Origin: Streptomyces europaeiscabiei
GTDB lineage: Bacteria > Actinomycetota > Actinomycetes > Streptomycetales > Streptomycetaceae
Direction of reading: 5' to 3'
Assembly: GCF_036346855.1 (NCBI RefSeq)
Contig: NZ_CP107841.1
Coordinates: forward strand, 1,674,001-1,738,000
Length of the DNA: 64,000 bases
Shown piece after piece: positions 25,725 to 34,707 of this stretch (its first letter is position 1; each line of letters opens with the position of its first letter). The notes below the pieces were generated by a model. It had not been told where the DNA came from, made no database searches, and saw nothing but the letters and a program-made list of their open reading frames with translations. Both the position numbers and the translations under genes were made by a program.

Positions 25725-25915
25725 GTGAAGCCCTGCCCGACGCTCTCGCCCGTTGAACCGCTCCGGGGCTGGTGAACGCTGTGATGCGCTCTGGCTCTGA
25801 CGGAGTCAGCTTGCTGGTTGCAGCCACTCGATGAGCTTCTTCGGGGTCAAGGCTTTGGCGTTGTCGCGTGACGCCCCCAGTTCGTGGCGATCTGTCAGTT
25901 CAGCGGAGCCGGAGT

Positions 25916-26065
25916 GTGACAGAGACCGTGCCTGCCGATGCGTCATCGCTGATCCCGATTGCCCTTGGCCAACTCCGTGAGTGTTCCGACGTCGTTTCCG
26001 AGGAGATCCCGGGCCTGCCGGCACGGCTGACCGAGGTGTTGGACCCGCAGGATCCACGCAAGGGT
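25916..26065 (+). pseudogene. ISAs1-type transposase N-terminal fragment
   Basis: GTG 25916 starts VTETVPADASSLIPIALGQL, then SEEIPGLPARLTEVLDPQDP, resembling the N-terminus of ISAs1 transposases (an N-terminal helix followed by a PDPRxRRG motif). The similarity stops at about 26065, where a protease-derived piece begins. Confidence 0.5.
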
Positions 26066-26089
26066 GCGCCACCGCCCGGCCGTAGGGCT

Positions 26090-26331
26090 CGCGTTCACCA
26101 CGTGTGCCGTGCCGGCCGGGGAGACCTCGCAGTACACGCTCCGGAGCCGGAAGCTCGGCCAGGGCGAACCCGACACCCCCACCACTGTCACCCCCGGCGG
26201 TGGCCGCGGACGAGGGCCCTGACTCAAAGTGACCTGGCCTGCTTTGCAGGCCACGCGGTACCTCGGCCTCGTCGAACACGGCGACGGTTCGAGCCCCCTC
26301 GGGCGCACGGTTTCGACAGTCCCACCGTAGC
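26090..26331 (+). pseudogene. Decayed duplicate of the protease C-terminal tail
   Basis: The frame ending at TGA 26220-26222 encodes VPAGETSQYTLRSRKLGQGE and PDTPTTVTP, matching LPAGTTSQQYTLWSWKVGQG at the end of the protease downstream (about 29450-29560). The DNA after the stop (26268-26331) also resembles the DNA after the protease (about 29575-29635). A tandem protease copy probably existed here and was lost apart from its 3' end. Confidence 0.6.
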
Positions 26332-26423
26332 CCCCGCACACCCCCACACAGCCGCAGAGGCGGATGGCGCCCGGACACCTGGCGCCCGGCTCGTCCGCGG
26401 CACCCGATCGATATGGATCACAA

Positions 26424-29150
26424 GTGACACGCACACCCATACGCCCGAGAGCGGCCATCACCACTCTCGCGCCCCTCCTCGCCGGAGCCCTGACCCTCAT
26501 GGCGGTCATCGCTCCCACCTCCTCCTCCGCTGCCGCCAACTCCACTGGGGGCAAGGGCAGTTACGGCGACGACACCTACATCGTCAAGCTCGCCGACCCA
26601 CCCGTCGCCGCGTACGAGGGCGGGCTGCCCCGGCTGCAGCGGACGGCGCCCACGGCGGGGAAGCGGCTCGACGCCGACTCCGCCACGGTCGGGAGGTACG
26701 TGGCACACCTGGACGACCGTCGGGAGCGGGTCCTCGACGCCGTGCCCGGTGTCGAGACGCTCTACGACTACTCCTACACGTTCAGCGGATTCGCCGCCGA
26801 ACTGACCGGTCGGCAGGCCGCGAAGCTGGCCTCGACGCCTGGTGTCGTCTCGGTGACCCGCAACACGGTCGCTCAGCTGACGTCGACGGGTCCCGACGAT
26901 GGGCCGAGGGCGGACGGCCGGGCGGAAACCTACATCCGGACCGTGGCCGATGGCCGGGACGGGACCGACGGCAAGGTCACGGCTCCTGCGGCCCAGCAGC
27001 CGACCCCTTCCGGCGGGGTGAGCGGCCCCCAGGGCCAAGGTCTTTCAGGGGCGCGGGGCACCGCGCGATCAGCCCTCACCGGACCCGCAGAAGTCCGAAC
27101 ACCGCACACCCCGGGCTCCCAGGCACCCCGTACGGCCCGCCACGCCCAGTTCCCCGACACCCCCCGACTCCTCGGCCTCTCCGGCGCCAAGGGCCTGTGG
27201 GCGAAGGCGGGCGGCCCCGAGCACGCCGGAGAAGGCGTGATCGTCGGGATCGTGGACACCGGATTCGACCCCTCGAACCCGATGTTCGCCGCACTGCCGA
27301 ATCCGCGCCCCGACGCCGGGGCCATCGCCAGGAAGTGGCACGGCGACTGTGACCCGGGCGATGACCCCACGCACAAGGTGACCTGCAACAACAAGGTGAT
27401 CGGCGCACAGTGGTTCGGCGCGGGAGTCCCCGCGGACCGCGAAGACGCCCCCTCGCCGTTGGACACCAGCAGCCACGGCACCCACACCAGCAGCACGGCC
27501 GCCGGGAACCACGGCGTCGCCGCGTCGGTACCCGGCAGCAACGCCGAGGGCAGGCTCAGTGGTGTCGCCCCGGCTGCCCGCCTCGCCTTCTACAAGGCGT
27601 GCTGGCCGGGCTTCGGCTGCCCGACCGTGGACCTCACGGCCGCGATCGACAGGGCCGTGGCGGACGGCGTCGACGTCATCAACTTCTCCATCACCGGCAC
27701 ACTCACCGAGCAGCCCGACATGGAGGCCATGTTCAACGCGGCCAAGGCGGGCGTGTTCATCGCCGCTGCCGCCAACAACGGCGGCCCCGACTCGGTGCAC
27801 CACACCGGCCCGTGGGTCACGACGGTCGCCGCGTCGTCGCACGACACCCAGTACATCACCTCCCTGGTCCTCGGCGACGGCCGCCGCTACACCCGCGTCG
27901 GCCTGAACCCGGGTGCCGGCTCTGCCCCGCTGGTCGAGGCAGCCGCCGTACGCAAGGACGGCTCGGACGCCGGCCGGGCCGCGCTGTGCGCGCCGGGCAC
28001 GCTCGATCCGGCCCAGGCGAAGGGCAAGATCATCGTCTGCGACCGAGGCGGTGCCGGCATCTGGGAGGACGACAAGTCGGACGAGGTCCTGGCGGTCGGC
28101 GGCAAGGGCCTCGTACTCACCGACACCCCGGCCTACGACGAGTTCCTGCCCCCGTACGTCTTCTCGGTGCCCCTGATCCAACTCGACCTCGAGGACGCGA
28201 AGGCAGTCCACGCATACGCCTCCCATGCCGGCGCGACCGCCCGGTTCACGCCCACCCAGAGCAGCCACCGGGCCACCCGGGAGATCGCCTCCTTCTCCTC
28301 CAGCGGCCCGGACCACTTCAGCGACGGCGACCTGCTCAAGCCCGACATCGCCTCCTTCGGCCAGACCATCCCGGCGGGCGTGGTGCCCGGCAGCACCAGC
28401 TATTACCCCGGCCGGTTCAGCTTCTCCGACGGCACCTCGATGGCGTCCCCGCACATCGCCGGCCTCGCCGCCCTGCTGCGGCAACTGCACCCCGACTGGT
28501 CACCGATGGAGATCAAGTCGGCGCTGATGACGACGGCCACACCCACCGACGAGAACGGCGACCCCATCGGCCGCGAACTGGCCGACTCCGCCTCGCCCCT
28601 CGACTACGGCGCGGGCCTGCCCCGAGTCACCCGGGCCACCGACCCCGGCCTGGTCTACGACTCCACCTCCGCCGACTGGACCGCCTACCTCTGCGCGATC
28701 GGCCAGAAGCCGACCACCCAGGACGGCACCGACGCCTGCGCCACGGCCACCAAGACCGACCCCAGCGACCTCAACTACCCCTCGATCGCAGTCGGTGACC
28801 TGCTGGCCGGTCAGACGGTGACACGCACGGTCACCAACGTCTCGGCGCACACCGCCACATACAAGGCGACGCTCCAGACCCCGCCGGGCTTCCGCGCCGA
28901 GGTCACCCCGAAGCGGCTGACACTCGCGCCAGGCACGTCGGCCTCGTACAAGGTGGCATTCGAGCGGACGAGCGCGGCCCACGACACCTGGTCCTTCGGG
29001 TCCCTGACGTGGAGCGACGCGCACAGCCACCACGAGGTCACCAGCCCGATCGCCCTGCGCTCCGTAGCGTTCTCCGCCCCGAAAGAGATCACGGTCACCG
29101 GAGGCGACTCCGCGACGCTGAAGACCGGGGCCGACTGGAACGGCGACTGA
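26424..29150 (+). CDS. Secreted S8 (subtilisin-like) serine protease
   Basis: The product is 908 residues up to a premature stop. GTG 26424 opens a signal peptide (RPRAAITTLAPLLAGALTLM ... SSAAANS). An I9 propeptide follows (DTYIVKLADPPVAAYEGG; FSGFAAELTGRQAAKLASTP), then an Ala/Pro-rich linker and the catalytic domain with D278 (IVDTGFD), H351 (SSHGTHTSS) and S672 (GTSMASPHIAG). A PA insertion lies between (AQAKGKIIVCDRGGAGIWED), and a fibronectin-like domain closes it (TRTVTNVSAHTATYKATLQT). It degrades extracellular protein. A dispersed repeat lies in the linker. The last about 136 residues of the usual protein lie in the next frame after 29150. Confidence 0.9.
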   Translation: MTRTPIRPRAAITTLAPLLAGALTLMAVIAPTSSSAAANSTGGKGSYGDDTYIVKLADPPVAAYEGGLPRLQRTAPTAGKRLDADSATVGRYVAHLDDRRERVLDAVPGVETLYDYSYTFSGFAAELTGRQAAKLASTPGVVSVTRNTVAQLTSTGPDDGPRADGRAETYIRTVADGRDGTDGKVTAPAAQQPTPSGGVSGPQGQGLSGARGTARSALTGPAEVRTPHTPGSQAPRTARHAQFPDTPRLLGLSGAKGLWAKAGGPEHAGEGVIVGIVDTGFDPSNPMFAALPNPRPDAGAIARKWHGDCDPGDDPTHKVTCNNKVIGAQWFGAGVPADREDAPSPLDTSSHGTHTSSTAAGNHGVAASVPGSNAEGRLSGVAPAARLAFYKACWPGFGCPTVDLTAAIDRAVADGVDVINFSITGTLTEQPDMEAMFNAAKAGVFIAAAANNGGPDSVHHTGPWVTTVAASSHDTQYITSLVLGDGRRYTRVGLNPGAGSAPLVEAAAVRKDGSDAGRAALCAPGTLDPAQAKGKIIVCDRGGAGIWEDDKSDEVLAVGGKGLVLTDTPAYDEFLPPYVFSVPLIQLDLEDAKAVHAYASHAGATARFTPTQSSHRATREIASFSSSGPDHFSDGDLLKPDIASFGQTIPAGVVPGSTSYYPGRFSFSDGTSMASPHIAGLAALLRQLHPDWSPMEIKSALMTTATPTDENGDPIGRELADSASPLDYGAGLPRVTRATDPGLVYDSTSADWTAYLCAIGQKPTTQDGTDACATATKTDPSDLNYPSIAVGDLLAGQTVTRTVTNVSAHTATYKATLQTPPGFRAEVTPKRLTLAPGTSASYKVAFERTSAAHDTWSFGSLTWSDAHSHHEVTSPIALRSVAFSAPKEITVTGGDSATLKTGADWNGD
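27043..27074 (+). repeat. Streptomyces dispersed repeat inside the protease coding sequence
   Basis: TTTCAGGGGCGCGGGGCACC followed by GCGCGATCAGCC is a variant of the repeat seen between genes at 35416, 53055 and 59560. Here it is translated in frame as part of the linker between propeptide and catalytic domain. Confidence 0.7.
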
Positions 29151-29560
29151 CCGCGAAGGCGTCTCTCTACACCGGCGAGAAGACCACCGGCACCCTCACC
29201 GGCACCGACCAGGCGGACTTCACCATGAGTCAGGGCACCAACGACGCCGTCGTCAAACACCACGTCCACGTCCCCGCAGGCACCCCCTTCACCCGGTTCG
29301 CCATCACCTCCGCGGACCACGTCCCCGGCAGCAACCTCGACCTCTACGCCTTCGACACCGACGGCAACCACGTCGGCGACCGGGCCGGCCCCGGCTCCGA
29401 CGAGCACGTCGACCTGCCACCCGGCGACTACGCCGTCTACGTCCTCCAATACGAACTGCCGGCCGGCACCACCAGCCAGCAGTACACCCTCTGGAGCTGG
29501 AAGGTCGGCCAGGGAACCCCGGCCGTGACACCCACGGTCACCCCGAGCGAGCAACAGTAA
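29151..29560 (+). pseudogene. C-terminal domain of the S8 protease, out of frame
   Basis: Directly after the TGA, another frame encodes LTAKASLYTGEKTTGTLTGT, ITSADHVPGSNLDLYAFDTD and LPPGDYAVYVLQYELPAGTT, a pre-peptidase C-terminal-like beta domain that normally follows the NWNG/DWNG motif of this protease type. A net loss of one base (or gain of two) near 29148 explains the break. The frame has no start of its own. Confidence 0.78.
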
Positions 29561-29666
29561 GTCGGCGCCGTCGAGTACGGCGACGGATCGACCACCCTTG
29601 GACACACCTCGTTGACACCCACGCCGTAGCCGCGCCTCGGTAGCCGTTGGTGTGAACCATCGGTGA

Positions 29667-29707
29667 GCGATCCGCCCGCGCACTCCCCGAGTGCGCGGGC
29701 GGATCGC
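29667..29707. terminator. Very strong hairpin downstream of the protease
   Basis: GCGATCCGCCCGCGCACTC (29667-29685) pairs perfectly over 19 bp with 29689-29707, loop CCC. Confidence 0.88.
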
Positions 29708-29849
29708 GTCGGCCCGAACCCTGACCCGCTCCGGTGCCCCCGATGGCCCGGCAGGTGCTCCTCGTTCCCGGCCGGCCTCCGCTCTGCCCTACAAGTGGCA
29801 GCGCCGGTAAGGAAGTTGCAGCAGGAGAAGGCATGAGTGGTGCGACGGG

Positions 29850-29978
29850 ACAGGGCTCGGACGACTGCCGCGGTGACCGCGGATGCGGCGTTGTCCTCCA
29901 CATAGCCGAACTCGTCACTCCAGAGAAGGTCGACGCGGCCGTAGTGCGCGATGGTCTTGGCCAGCACCTTCTCGTCGG
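29850..29978 (-). pseudogene. IS21 IstB-like ATPase fragment
   Basis: The minus frame reads KVLAKTIAHYGRVDLLWSDE then FGYVEDNAASAV, resembling the Walker B region of IstB helper ATPases (YGRVDLLCIDELGYM). Flanking sequence is not recognisable, so only a short relic is present. Confidence 0.4.
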
Positions 29979-30249
29979 CGCGGCCTGAAGCACCTTCCGC
30001 GCCGGAGGCTGTTGCTGGACACTCGTGAGTTCCGTTGGGGATCGAGCGGGGCGGCTCAGGCGTTGCTGAGATGAGGCAACGACGTATGCGTGCACACCGT
30101 CTTCCACGACTGGCTGCCGATACAGGGGTGGTCGCGCGGAGCACCCGGTTCACGATTCTGCTGCATCCTGCCCATGCCCGGATACGGCGGGCCCCCGTAT
30201 CCCCCGGCACTGGCCGGGCAAAGAGTCGAGGCCGTGCGTAACGCCGTGA

Positions 30250-30470
30250 GCATGAGGAGCAGCGCCTGCTCGGCCCCACGCGTACCGGCGGCGGGCAGCG
30301 AGAGTTACCAGGACGGCTCGGTCCAGCGGGCCAGGATGATCCAGTAACTGTACGCCGCCGGCCCGTCGAGCAGGCTCGTCCGGGAGGTCCTGCCGCGGTG
30401 CATGAACGAGGGCGACGCGCCCTCCGGGTTCACCGAGAGCCTCATCACCGAACGGGCCCGCCCCGGCCGG
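30250..30470 (+). pseudogene. Decayed duplicate of the merR gene
   Basis: The DNA is closely similar to 21487-21700 of merR (for example CGTACCGGCGGCGGGCAGCG and GGTGCATGAACGAGGGC are shared) but carries frameshifts and a CAG-to-TAA change in the ATGATCCAG context (about 30345). The helix-turn-helix start and the end are missing. It lies next to the quinone oxidoreductase gene, which has its own MerR-type promoter. Confidence 0.75.
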
Positions 30471-30502
30471 CCGTGTCCCAGCCGTACGAAAGGGCCTCGC
30501 AC

Positions 30503-31438
30503 TCACTCCATGGTGAGGACCACACGCCCCTGGAACCCACCCCTGATCATGTGGGCGTAAGCCTTCGCGACCTCCTCCAGCGGGTACGTCTCCGCCACGC
30601 GCAACGCCAGGTCTCCCGCCGCGGCCAGGTCGGACAGTGTCGAAAGCATCGCTCCGTCCGGGCCGACCTGCGTCAGCAGCACCCGGATGCCCCGCTCGGC
30701 CTGGGGCAGGGCGTCGAGCCGTGTGGTCACGAACCTGCCGCCGTCCGCCACCGCCCCGATGACGGCCTGCCCCAGCCTGGCCGTGTCCAGAACGGCATCG
30801 ACTCCCTCGGGACGAACCGTGCGGACGGCCTCGACGAGAGGCTGCGACGCCGACACGTACACGTCGGCACCCGCCACCTTGCTCGCGAACTCGCCGTCGG
30901 GCGAGAGGTCGGTCGCGATGACCACCGCTCCCCGTCGCTTCGCGAGCTGCACCGCGTAACCGCCGACCGCCCCCTCCGCGCCGGTGATGAGCACGCTCTG
31001 GCCGGCCTGGATACCGAGCAGTTCGACGGACTGGGCAGCGGTCAGCCCGTTGAGGGGGATGGTGGCGGCGTGGACGGGGTCGACACCCCCGGGCGCCGCC
31101 GCGATCGCATGGGCAGGAACCACGATGTACTCGGCCTGCCCCCGGTTCAGACCCAGGGGCAAGCCGTAACTGAACGCGATGGCAGGCTGCCCGGGCGTCC
31201 AGGGGGTACCCGGGCCGACGGCGTCGACAACGCCGGCGACATCCCAGCCGAGGCCATAGGCGACCCCCTCCGGCGGAGCCGGGTAATAGCCCCCGACCCA
31301 GGCCGCCGCATCGGCCGGGTTGAGCGCGGCCGCCTGAACCTTGATACGAACCTCACTCAAGCCGGGAACAGGCTTGGCGACCTCGGCGACCTCGACCACG
31401 TCCGGGCCGCCGAGCGAACGGTAAACGGCTGCGCGCAT
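30503..31438 (-). CDS. NADP-dependent quinone oxidoreductase-like (MDR)
   Basis: The 311-residue zinc-independent MDR enzyme has VQAAALNPADAAAWVGGYY, YGLGWDVAGVVDAVGPG and the NADPH motif VLITGAEGAVGGYAVQLAKR. It ends in MIRGGFQGRVVLTME. ATG 31438 begins MRAAVYRSLGGPDVVEV, the normal N-terminus. The MerR-type promoter on the minus strand lies about 100 bp upstream. It probably reduces quinones or enones as part of the MerR response, paralogous to the enzyme at 17142. Confidence 0.87.
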   Translation of the reverse strand: MRAAVYRSLGGPDVVEVAEVAKPVPGLSEVRIKVQAAALNPADAAAWVGGYYPAPPEGVAYGLGWDVAGVVDAVGPGTPWTPGQPAIAFSYGLPLGLNRGQAEYIVVPAHAIAAAPGGVDPVHAATIPLNGLTAAQSVELLGIQAGQSVLITGAEGAVGGYAVQLAKRRGAVVIATDLSPDGEFASKVAGADVYVSASQPLVEAVRTVRPEGVDAVLDTARLGQAVIGAVADGGRFVTTRLDALPQAERGIRVLLTQVGPDGAMLSTLSDLAAAGDLALRVAETYPLEEVAKAYAHMIRGGFQGRVVLTME

Positions 31439-31539
31439 GAGTACTCCTGCTGTCGGTCGCACCCGCTCACAGCAGGCACGGAAGATCTTTGGTGGCAAGG
31501 GGGATGTCCGCAGGGAGCTGCGGAACGCCAACAGCAGCC

Positions 31540-31571
31540 ACGCTAAAACCTGACGCCAACGTCAGATGCAA
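31540..31571 (-). promoter_or_regulatory. MerR-type promoter with 20-bp spacer before the quinone oxidoreductase
   Basis: On the minus strand TTGCAT (31571-31566) and TAGCGT (31545-31540) flank 20 bp containing CTGACGTTGGCGTCAGG. This is the same architecture as at 19336 and 25139. Confidence 0.68.
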
Positions 31572-31589
31572 GTCGGGGTGGGGGTACCG

Positions 31590-32580
31590 GTCCGAAGCCC
31601 AGACGCAGCCGGTCGCCGCGAACCGTGCCCCTCTTGCCTTCGCGTCTCACAAATGTGTCACGGACTGGATCGACGCCACCGATCCTCTACGCTCTGACCT
31701 GGCCTTTCGTGGACCCGCATGCTCTCACTGGACCGGTATGGACGGCGTTTCCAACCTGTGCCATGTGGTACCCACACACCCCCCTTGAGGCGTCGCCCTT
31801 CCGGCTTCCCGCAGCCACCGCGCATACGACGCACGGATCGCCACGGGACAGTCAAGATCCGGACCATACGCGGGCCAACCGAGCCGCAATGGCCACCTAC
31901 TACACCTCACCGCAGTTCAGGGGCTCGTCAGCGCTGTACCACCAGCAGACGAAGAATCTGCTGACAGCCCCGACACCTACCCTGCGGTCACAGCGTGCGC
32001 ACCTCGGAAGAGCTCGCAGAGTGTGCCCCACATTTCCCGGATCCGGGCCGTGCGGAATTGAAGCGGATGATCTGCCACAGGGCTGCCATACGCGGAACGT
32101 GGATTCTTCGACTGCCGTCCCAACACGGATGCTCCGTCTGACGTGTCCAGTCCTGCTGAGACCTGTTCAGCACTGGCGCTCGGCATGCGGGCGCAGGCAA
32201 ATGAAAACCGGTCCGCCAGAAGCAGCCTCGCCAAAACCATCAGTTCGGCGACTGCGAATAGGGCGGCTGCCAGACCTCGCTCCACCGCCTGCAACTCGAA
32301 GCCCTCCGCACCCAGCACAGAACCAGCACGGGACAGGTCACCAGGGATGACGAGGGGTGCCCACAGGTCAGCACCCAACCAGCACCGGCACCGCCAATGG
32401 ACCTCTCATGGAGCGAACAACAACTCTCTGACCTGCAACTTTGCCGCATCCTGCACGCTTATGGTAAGCAGCGCCTCGAAAATTTGTGCAGCAGCCTCAT
32501 GATCCCCGAACCTAACAGGCGGGTCGGACATCACGGGCGGCTACCGGCGAACCGACCCGTGTACGCCGCCCGCATCCGCC
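31590..32580. other. Nearly 1 kb without a recognisable gene
   Basis: The stretch is less GC-rich than its neighbours. A minus-strand frame at 31977-32378 (133 codons) has a hydrophobic helix (ALFAVAELMVLARLLLADRF) and could be a relic of a membrane protein, but no family is recognised and no ribosome binding site is clear. Confidence 0.4.
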
Positions 32581-32586
32581 CTCCAC

Positions 32587-32687
32587 GCGCGCGTGCCCCT
32601 GACACCGGCACTCAGCGCGTGTGCCCTCTCGTGCTCGGCGACTTCGCGCGCGTGCCCTCGCGACATCGGTATTCCGTGCGTGTGCCC
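32587..32687. repeat. Degenerate tandem repeat, period 28-31 bp
   Basis: Four units each begin with GCGCGTGTGCCC or a one- to two-base variant (32587, 32615, 32646, 32676). It marks the end of the accessory region just downstream of the yigZ-like gene. Confidence 0.55.
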
Positions 32688-32708
32688 GCGAACCGGGTGA
32701 GATCCCGC

Positions 32709-33335
32709 TCACGCGTCCCCGTATGCCTCGCCCCCGAGTTCGAATCCGGCCGTGCCCGCGGTGGTGTCGGCGAGCCAGGCGCGGAAGGCGTCCACGTCGG
32801 CGTCGGGCAGACCGATCTCGATGGTGACGACCTCCGCGTAGCGCACGTCACGGACCTCGCGCCCGGTGGACCGCAGGTCGTTCTGCACCTTTCCGGCGCG
32901 CTGGTGGTCCACGGTCACCGTGGCCAGCCGGAAGCGCCGGCGCGTGATGCCGCCGAGCGCGTCCAGCGCTTCGCCCACGGCGCCGCCGTACGCCCTGATG
33001 AGGCCGCCCGCGCCCAGTTTGACCCCGCCGTAGTACCGGGTGACGACGGCGACTACGTACCGCATGTCCCGTCGCAGCAGCATCTGCAGCATGGGGACGC
33101 CGGCGGTGCCGCCGGGTTCCCCGTCGTCGCTCGCCCGCTGGACCGCCGCGTCGGCGCCGATGACGTACGCGTAGCAGTTGTGCGTGGCGTCGGCGTGCTC
33201 CTTGCGTACGGCCGCGACGAAGTCCTGGGCCTCCTGCTCGGTGGCCGCCGGGGCGAGCGCGCACAGGAACCGGGAGCGGTTGACCTCGGTCTCGTGCACG
33301 CCGGCGCGGGCGACGGTGCGGTACTCGTCCTGCAT
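32709..33335 (-). CDS. YigZ/IMPACT family protein
   Basis: The 208-residue protein has the UPF0029 N-terminal domain (SRFLCALAPAATEQEAQDFV, HNCYAYVIG, SDDGEPGGTAGVPMLQML, VVTRYYGGVKLGAGGLIRAY) and the DUF1949 C-terminal domain (from about residue 140, VDHQRAGKVQNDL). Members are linked to translation or stress responses; the biochemical role in bacteria is unsettled. Length is standard. It is the first gene of the orderly chromosomal region. Confidence 0.9.
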   Translation of the reverse strand: MQDEYRTVARAGVHETEVNRSRFLCALAPAATEQEAQDFVAAVRKEHADATHNCYAYVIGADAAVQRASDDGEPGGTAGVPMLQMLLRRDMRYVVAVVTRYYGGVKLGAGGLIRAYGGAVGEALDALGGITRRRFRLATVTVDHQRAGKVQNDLRSTGREVRDVRYAEVVTIEIGLPDADVDAFRAWLADTTAGTAGFELGGEAYGDA

Positions 33336-33439
33336 CCGGCCACCCTATGCGCAGGCCGGCGCCCGTCCGTGCGGGCATCGACCGGGGCTGGGCCGCCGGG
33401 GTCCGGGCCCGGACCACCCCCGGTTCCCGGTCGGGTCTT

Positions 33440-33976
33440 CTACTTCCCCCTGGCCACGATCATGTCCGTCAGCAGTGCCGTGCCCGGGGCGAGAGCGGCC
33501 CATGTCGCGCCGTGCCAGGAAAGGAAGGCGATCGCCGAGGTGGGGAACTTGGTCCGTAGGTCGTCCAGTGTGTCGTCGAGGGCGTCGCCGGCCAGGTCCA
33601 GCACCAGTTCCTCCAGTCCCGGGTTGTGGCCGACGAGCAGCAACGTCCGCACGTGGTCGGGGGTCGCGCGCACCACGTCGAGCAGTTCCGGCACATCGGC
33701 GGCGTACACCCGCGCGTCGTACCGTACGGGCGGCGGTGTGCCCCACTGCGCGGAGGCCAGTTCCCAGGTGCGGCGCGCCCGTACGGCCGTGGAGCACACG
33801 GCGAGGTCGGGCAGGCTGTCCGTCTCGGCGAGGGCCCACCCGGCGGCGGGGGCGTCGCGGTGGCCGCGTGGTGCCAGGGGCCGTTCGTGGTCGGGTACGC
33901 CCACGGGCCAGGCCGACTTGGCGTGCCGCAGGACGACGAGTCTGCGCAGCGGGCCCGCTCCGGCGCGCGCGGTCAT
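33440..33976 (-). CDS. SixA-type histidine phosphatase
   Basis: The 178-residue protein carries the RHG-type motif as LVVLRHAKSAWPVGVPDHER, followed by SPDLAVCSTAVRARRTWE-like spacing and a second histidine in LLLVGHNPGLEEL. SixA enzymes dephosphorylate histidine-phosphotransfer domains in E. coli; in actinobacteria the substrate is unclear. Its ATG overlaps the stop of the upstream gene (ATGA at 33973-33976), so the pair is coupled. Confidence 0.88.
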   Translation of the reverse strand: MTARAGAGPLRRLVVLRHAKSAWPVGVPDHERPLAPRGHRDAPAAGWALAETDSLPDLAVCSTAVRARRTWELASAQWGTPPPVRYDARVYAADVPELLDVVRATPDHVRTLLLVGHNPGLEELVLDLAGDALDDTLDDLRTKFPTSAIAFLSWHGATWAALAPGTALLTDMIVARGK

Positions 33977-34707
33977 GCCGTTGCCCCGATCTCACGGGTG
34001 AGTTCCAGACCGAGGAGCCGGTCCGCGTAGGCGTACGTCTCGAACCGCGCGCCGTCCGGCACGTCCTCCGCGCCCTCCACGTCCCGCAGGACGTCGAGCA
34101 CCGCGCGCACGTCGAGGTCGTCCTCCCAGGCGTCCCGCAGGGTCTGTCGGACGGGCTCGGGAACCGGCCTCGACGGCCGCGTCGCCCAGGCCGCCACCGC
34201 CTTGCGCCAGTGGTCGAGCGTGTGGGCGGCCTCGGCCAGGGCGGTGGCGTCGAGGGTCACGGGGGTCCGGCGGTGGTGGCTGAGGAGAGCGAGCCGAAGG
34301 GCGGTGCCCGTCGCGGCCGACTCCTCACTTCCCATCACGGGGGCGACCTCGACCGTGACCTCGGCGGGGGAACGGACAACGCCGTTGCCGTCCCCCTTCC
34401 CACCGTGATCACCGCCCGCCGGCTCGTACGAACCGACCACGTGCAGCACCCGCTGCCCTCCTCTCGTCCCGGAGGCCTCGCTCGGGCGGATACCGAGGTC
34501 GTCGGCACGTACCCGGAGCGTGGCGGGCGGGTCGGCGACGAGGAGGACGGGGCTCCCGCCCATCTCCAGGGCACGCGCGAGGACGTCGGCGACCAGCAGA
34601 ACGCGCAGGGCCGAGGTGTCGCCCCCCGGCACATGGGCATGGACCCGAGTAAGCGCCCTGCGGATCTCGGCGGGCTCGCCGGTCCGGGCGTCGGTGATAC
34701 GCAGCAC
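33973..34707 (-). CDS. CysRS-related protein lacking the full synthetase domain, unknown function
   Basis: The product is 244 residues if GTG 34707 (VLRITDARTGEPAE) is used; the frame stays open to 34836. LRVLLVADVLARALEMGG recalls the Rossmann core of cysteinyl-tRNA synthetase-like ligases, and the C-terminal part (HTLDHWRKAVAAWATRPSRP, WEDDLDVRAVLDVLRDVEG) recalls their helical DALR-type region. HIGH and KMSKS motifs are not seen, so aminoacylation is unlikely. It is coupled to the SixA-like phosphatase gene. Function is unknown; the relationship rests on pattern only. Confidence 0.65.
   Translation of the reverse strand: MLRITDARTGEPAEIRRALTRVHAHVPGGDTSALRVLLVADVLARALEMGGSPVLLVADPPATLRVRADDLGIRPSEASGTRGGQRVLHVVGSYEPAGGDHGGKGDGNGVVRSPAEVTVEVAPVMGSEESAATGTALRLALLSHHRRTPVTLDATALAEAAHTLDHWRKAVAAWATRPSRPVPEPVRQTLRDAWEDDLDVRAVLDVLRDVEGAEDVPDGARFETYAYADRLLGLELTREIGATA

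Noticed and set aside
31625-32350. Plus-strand frame of about 240 codons
   Set aside because: No family motifs, no start signal and no typical codon bias in a decayed region.
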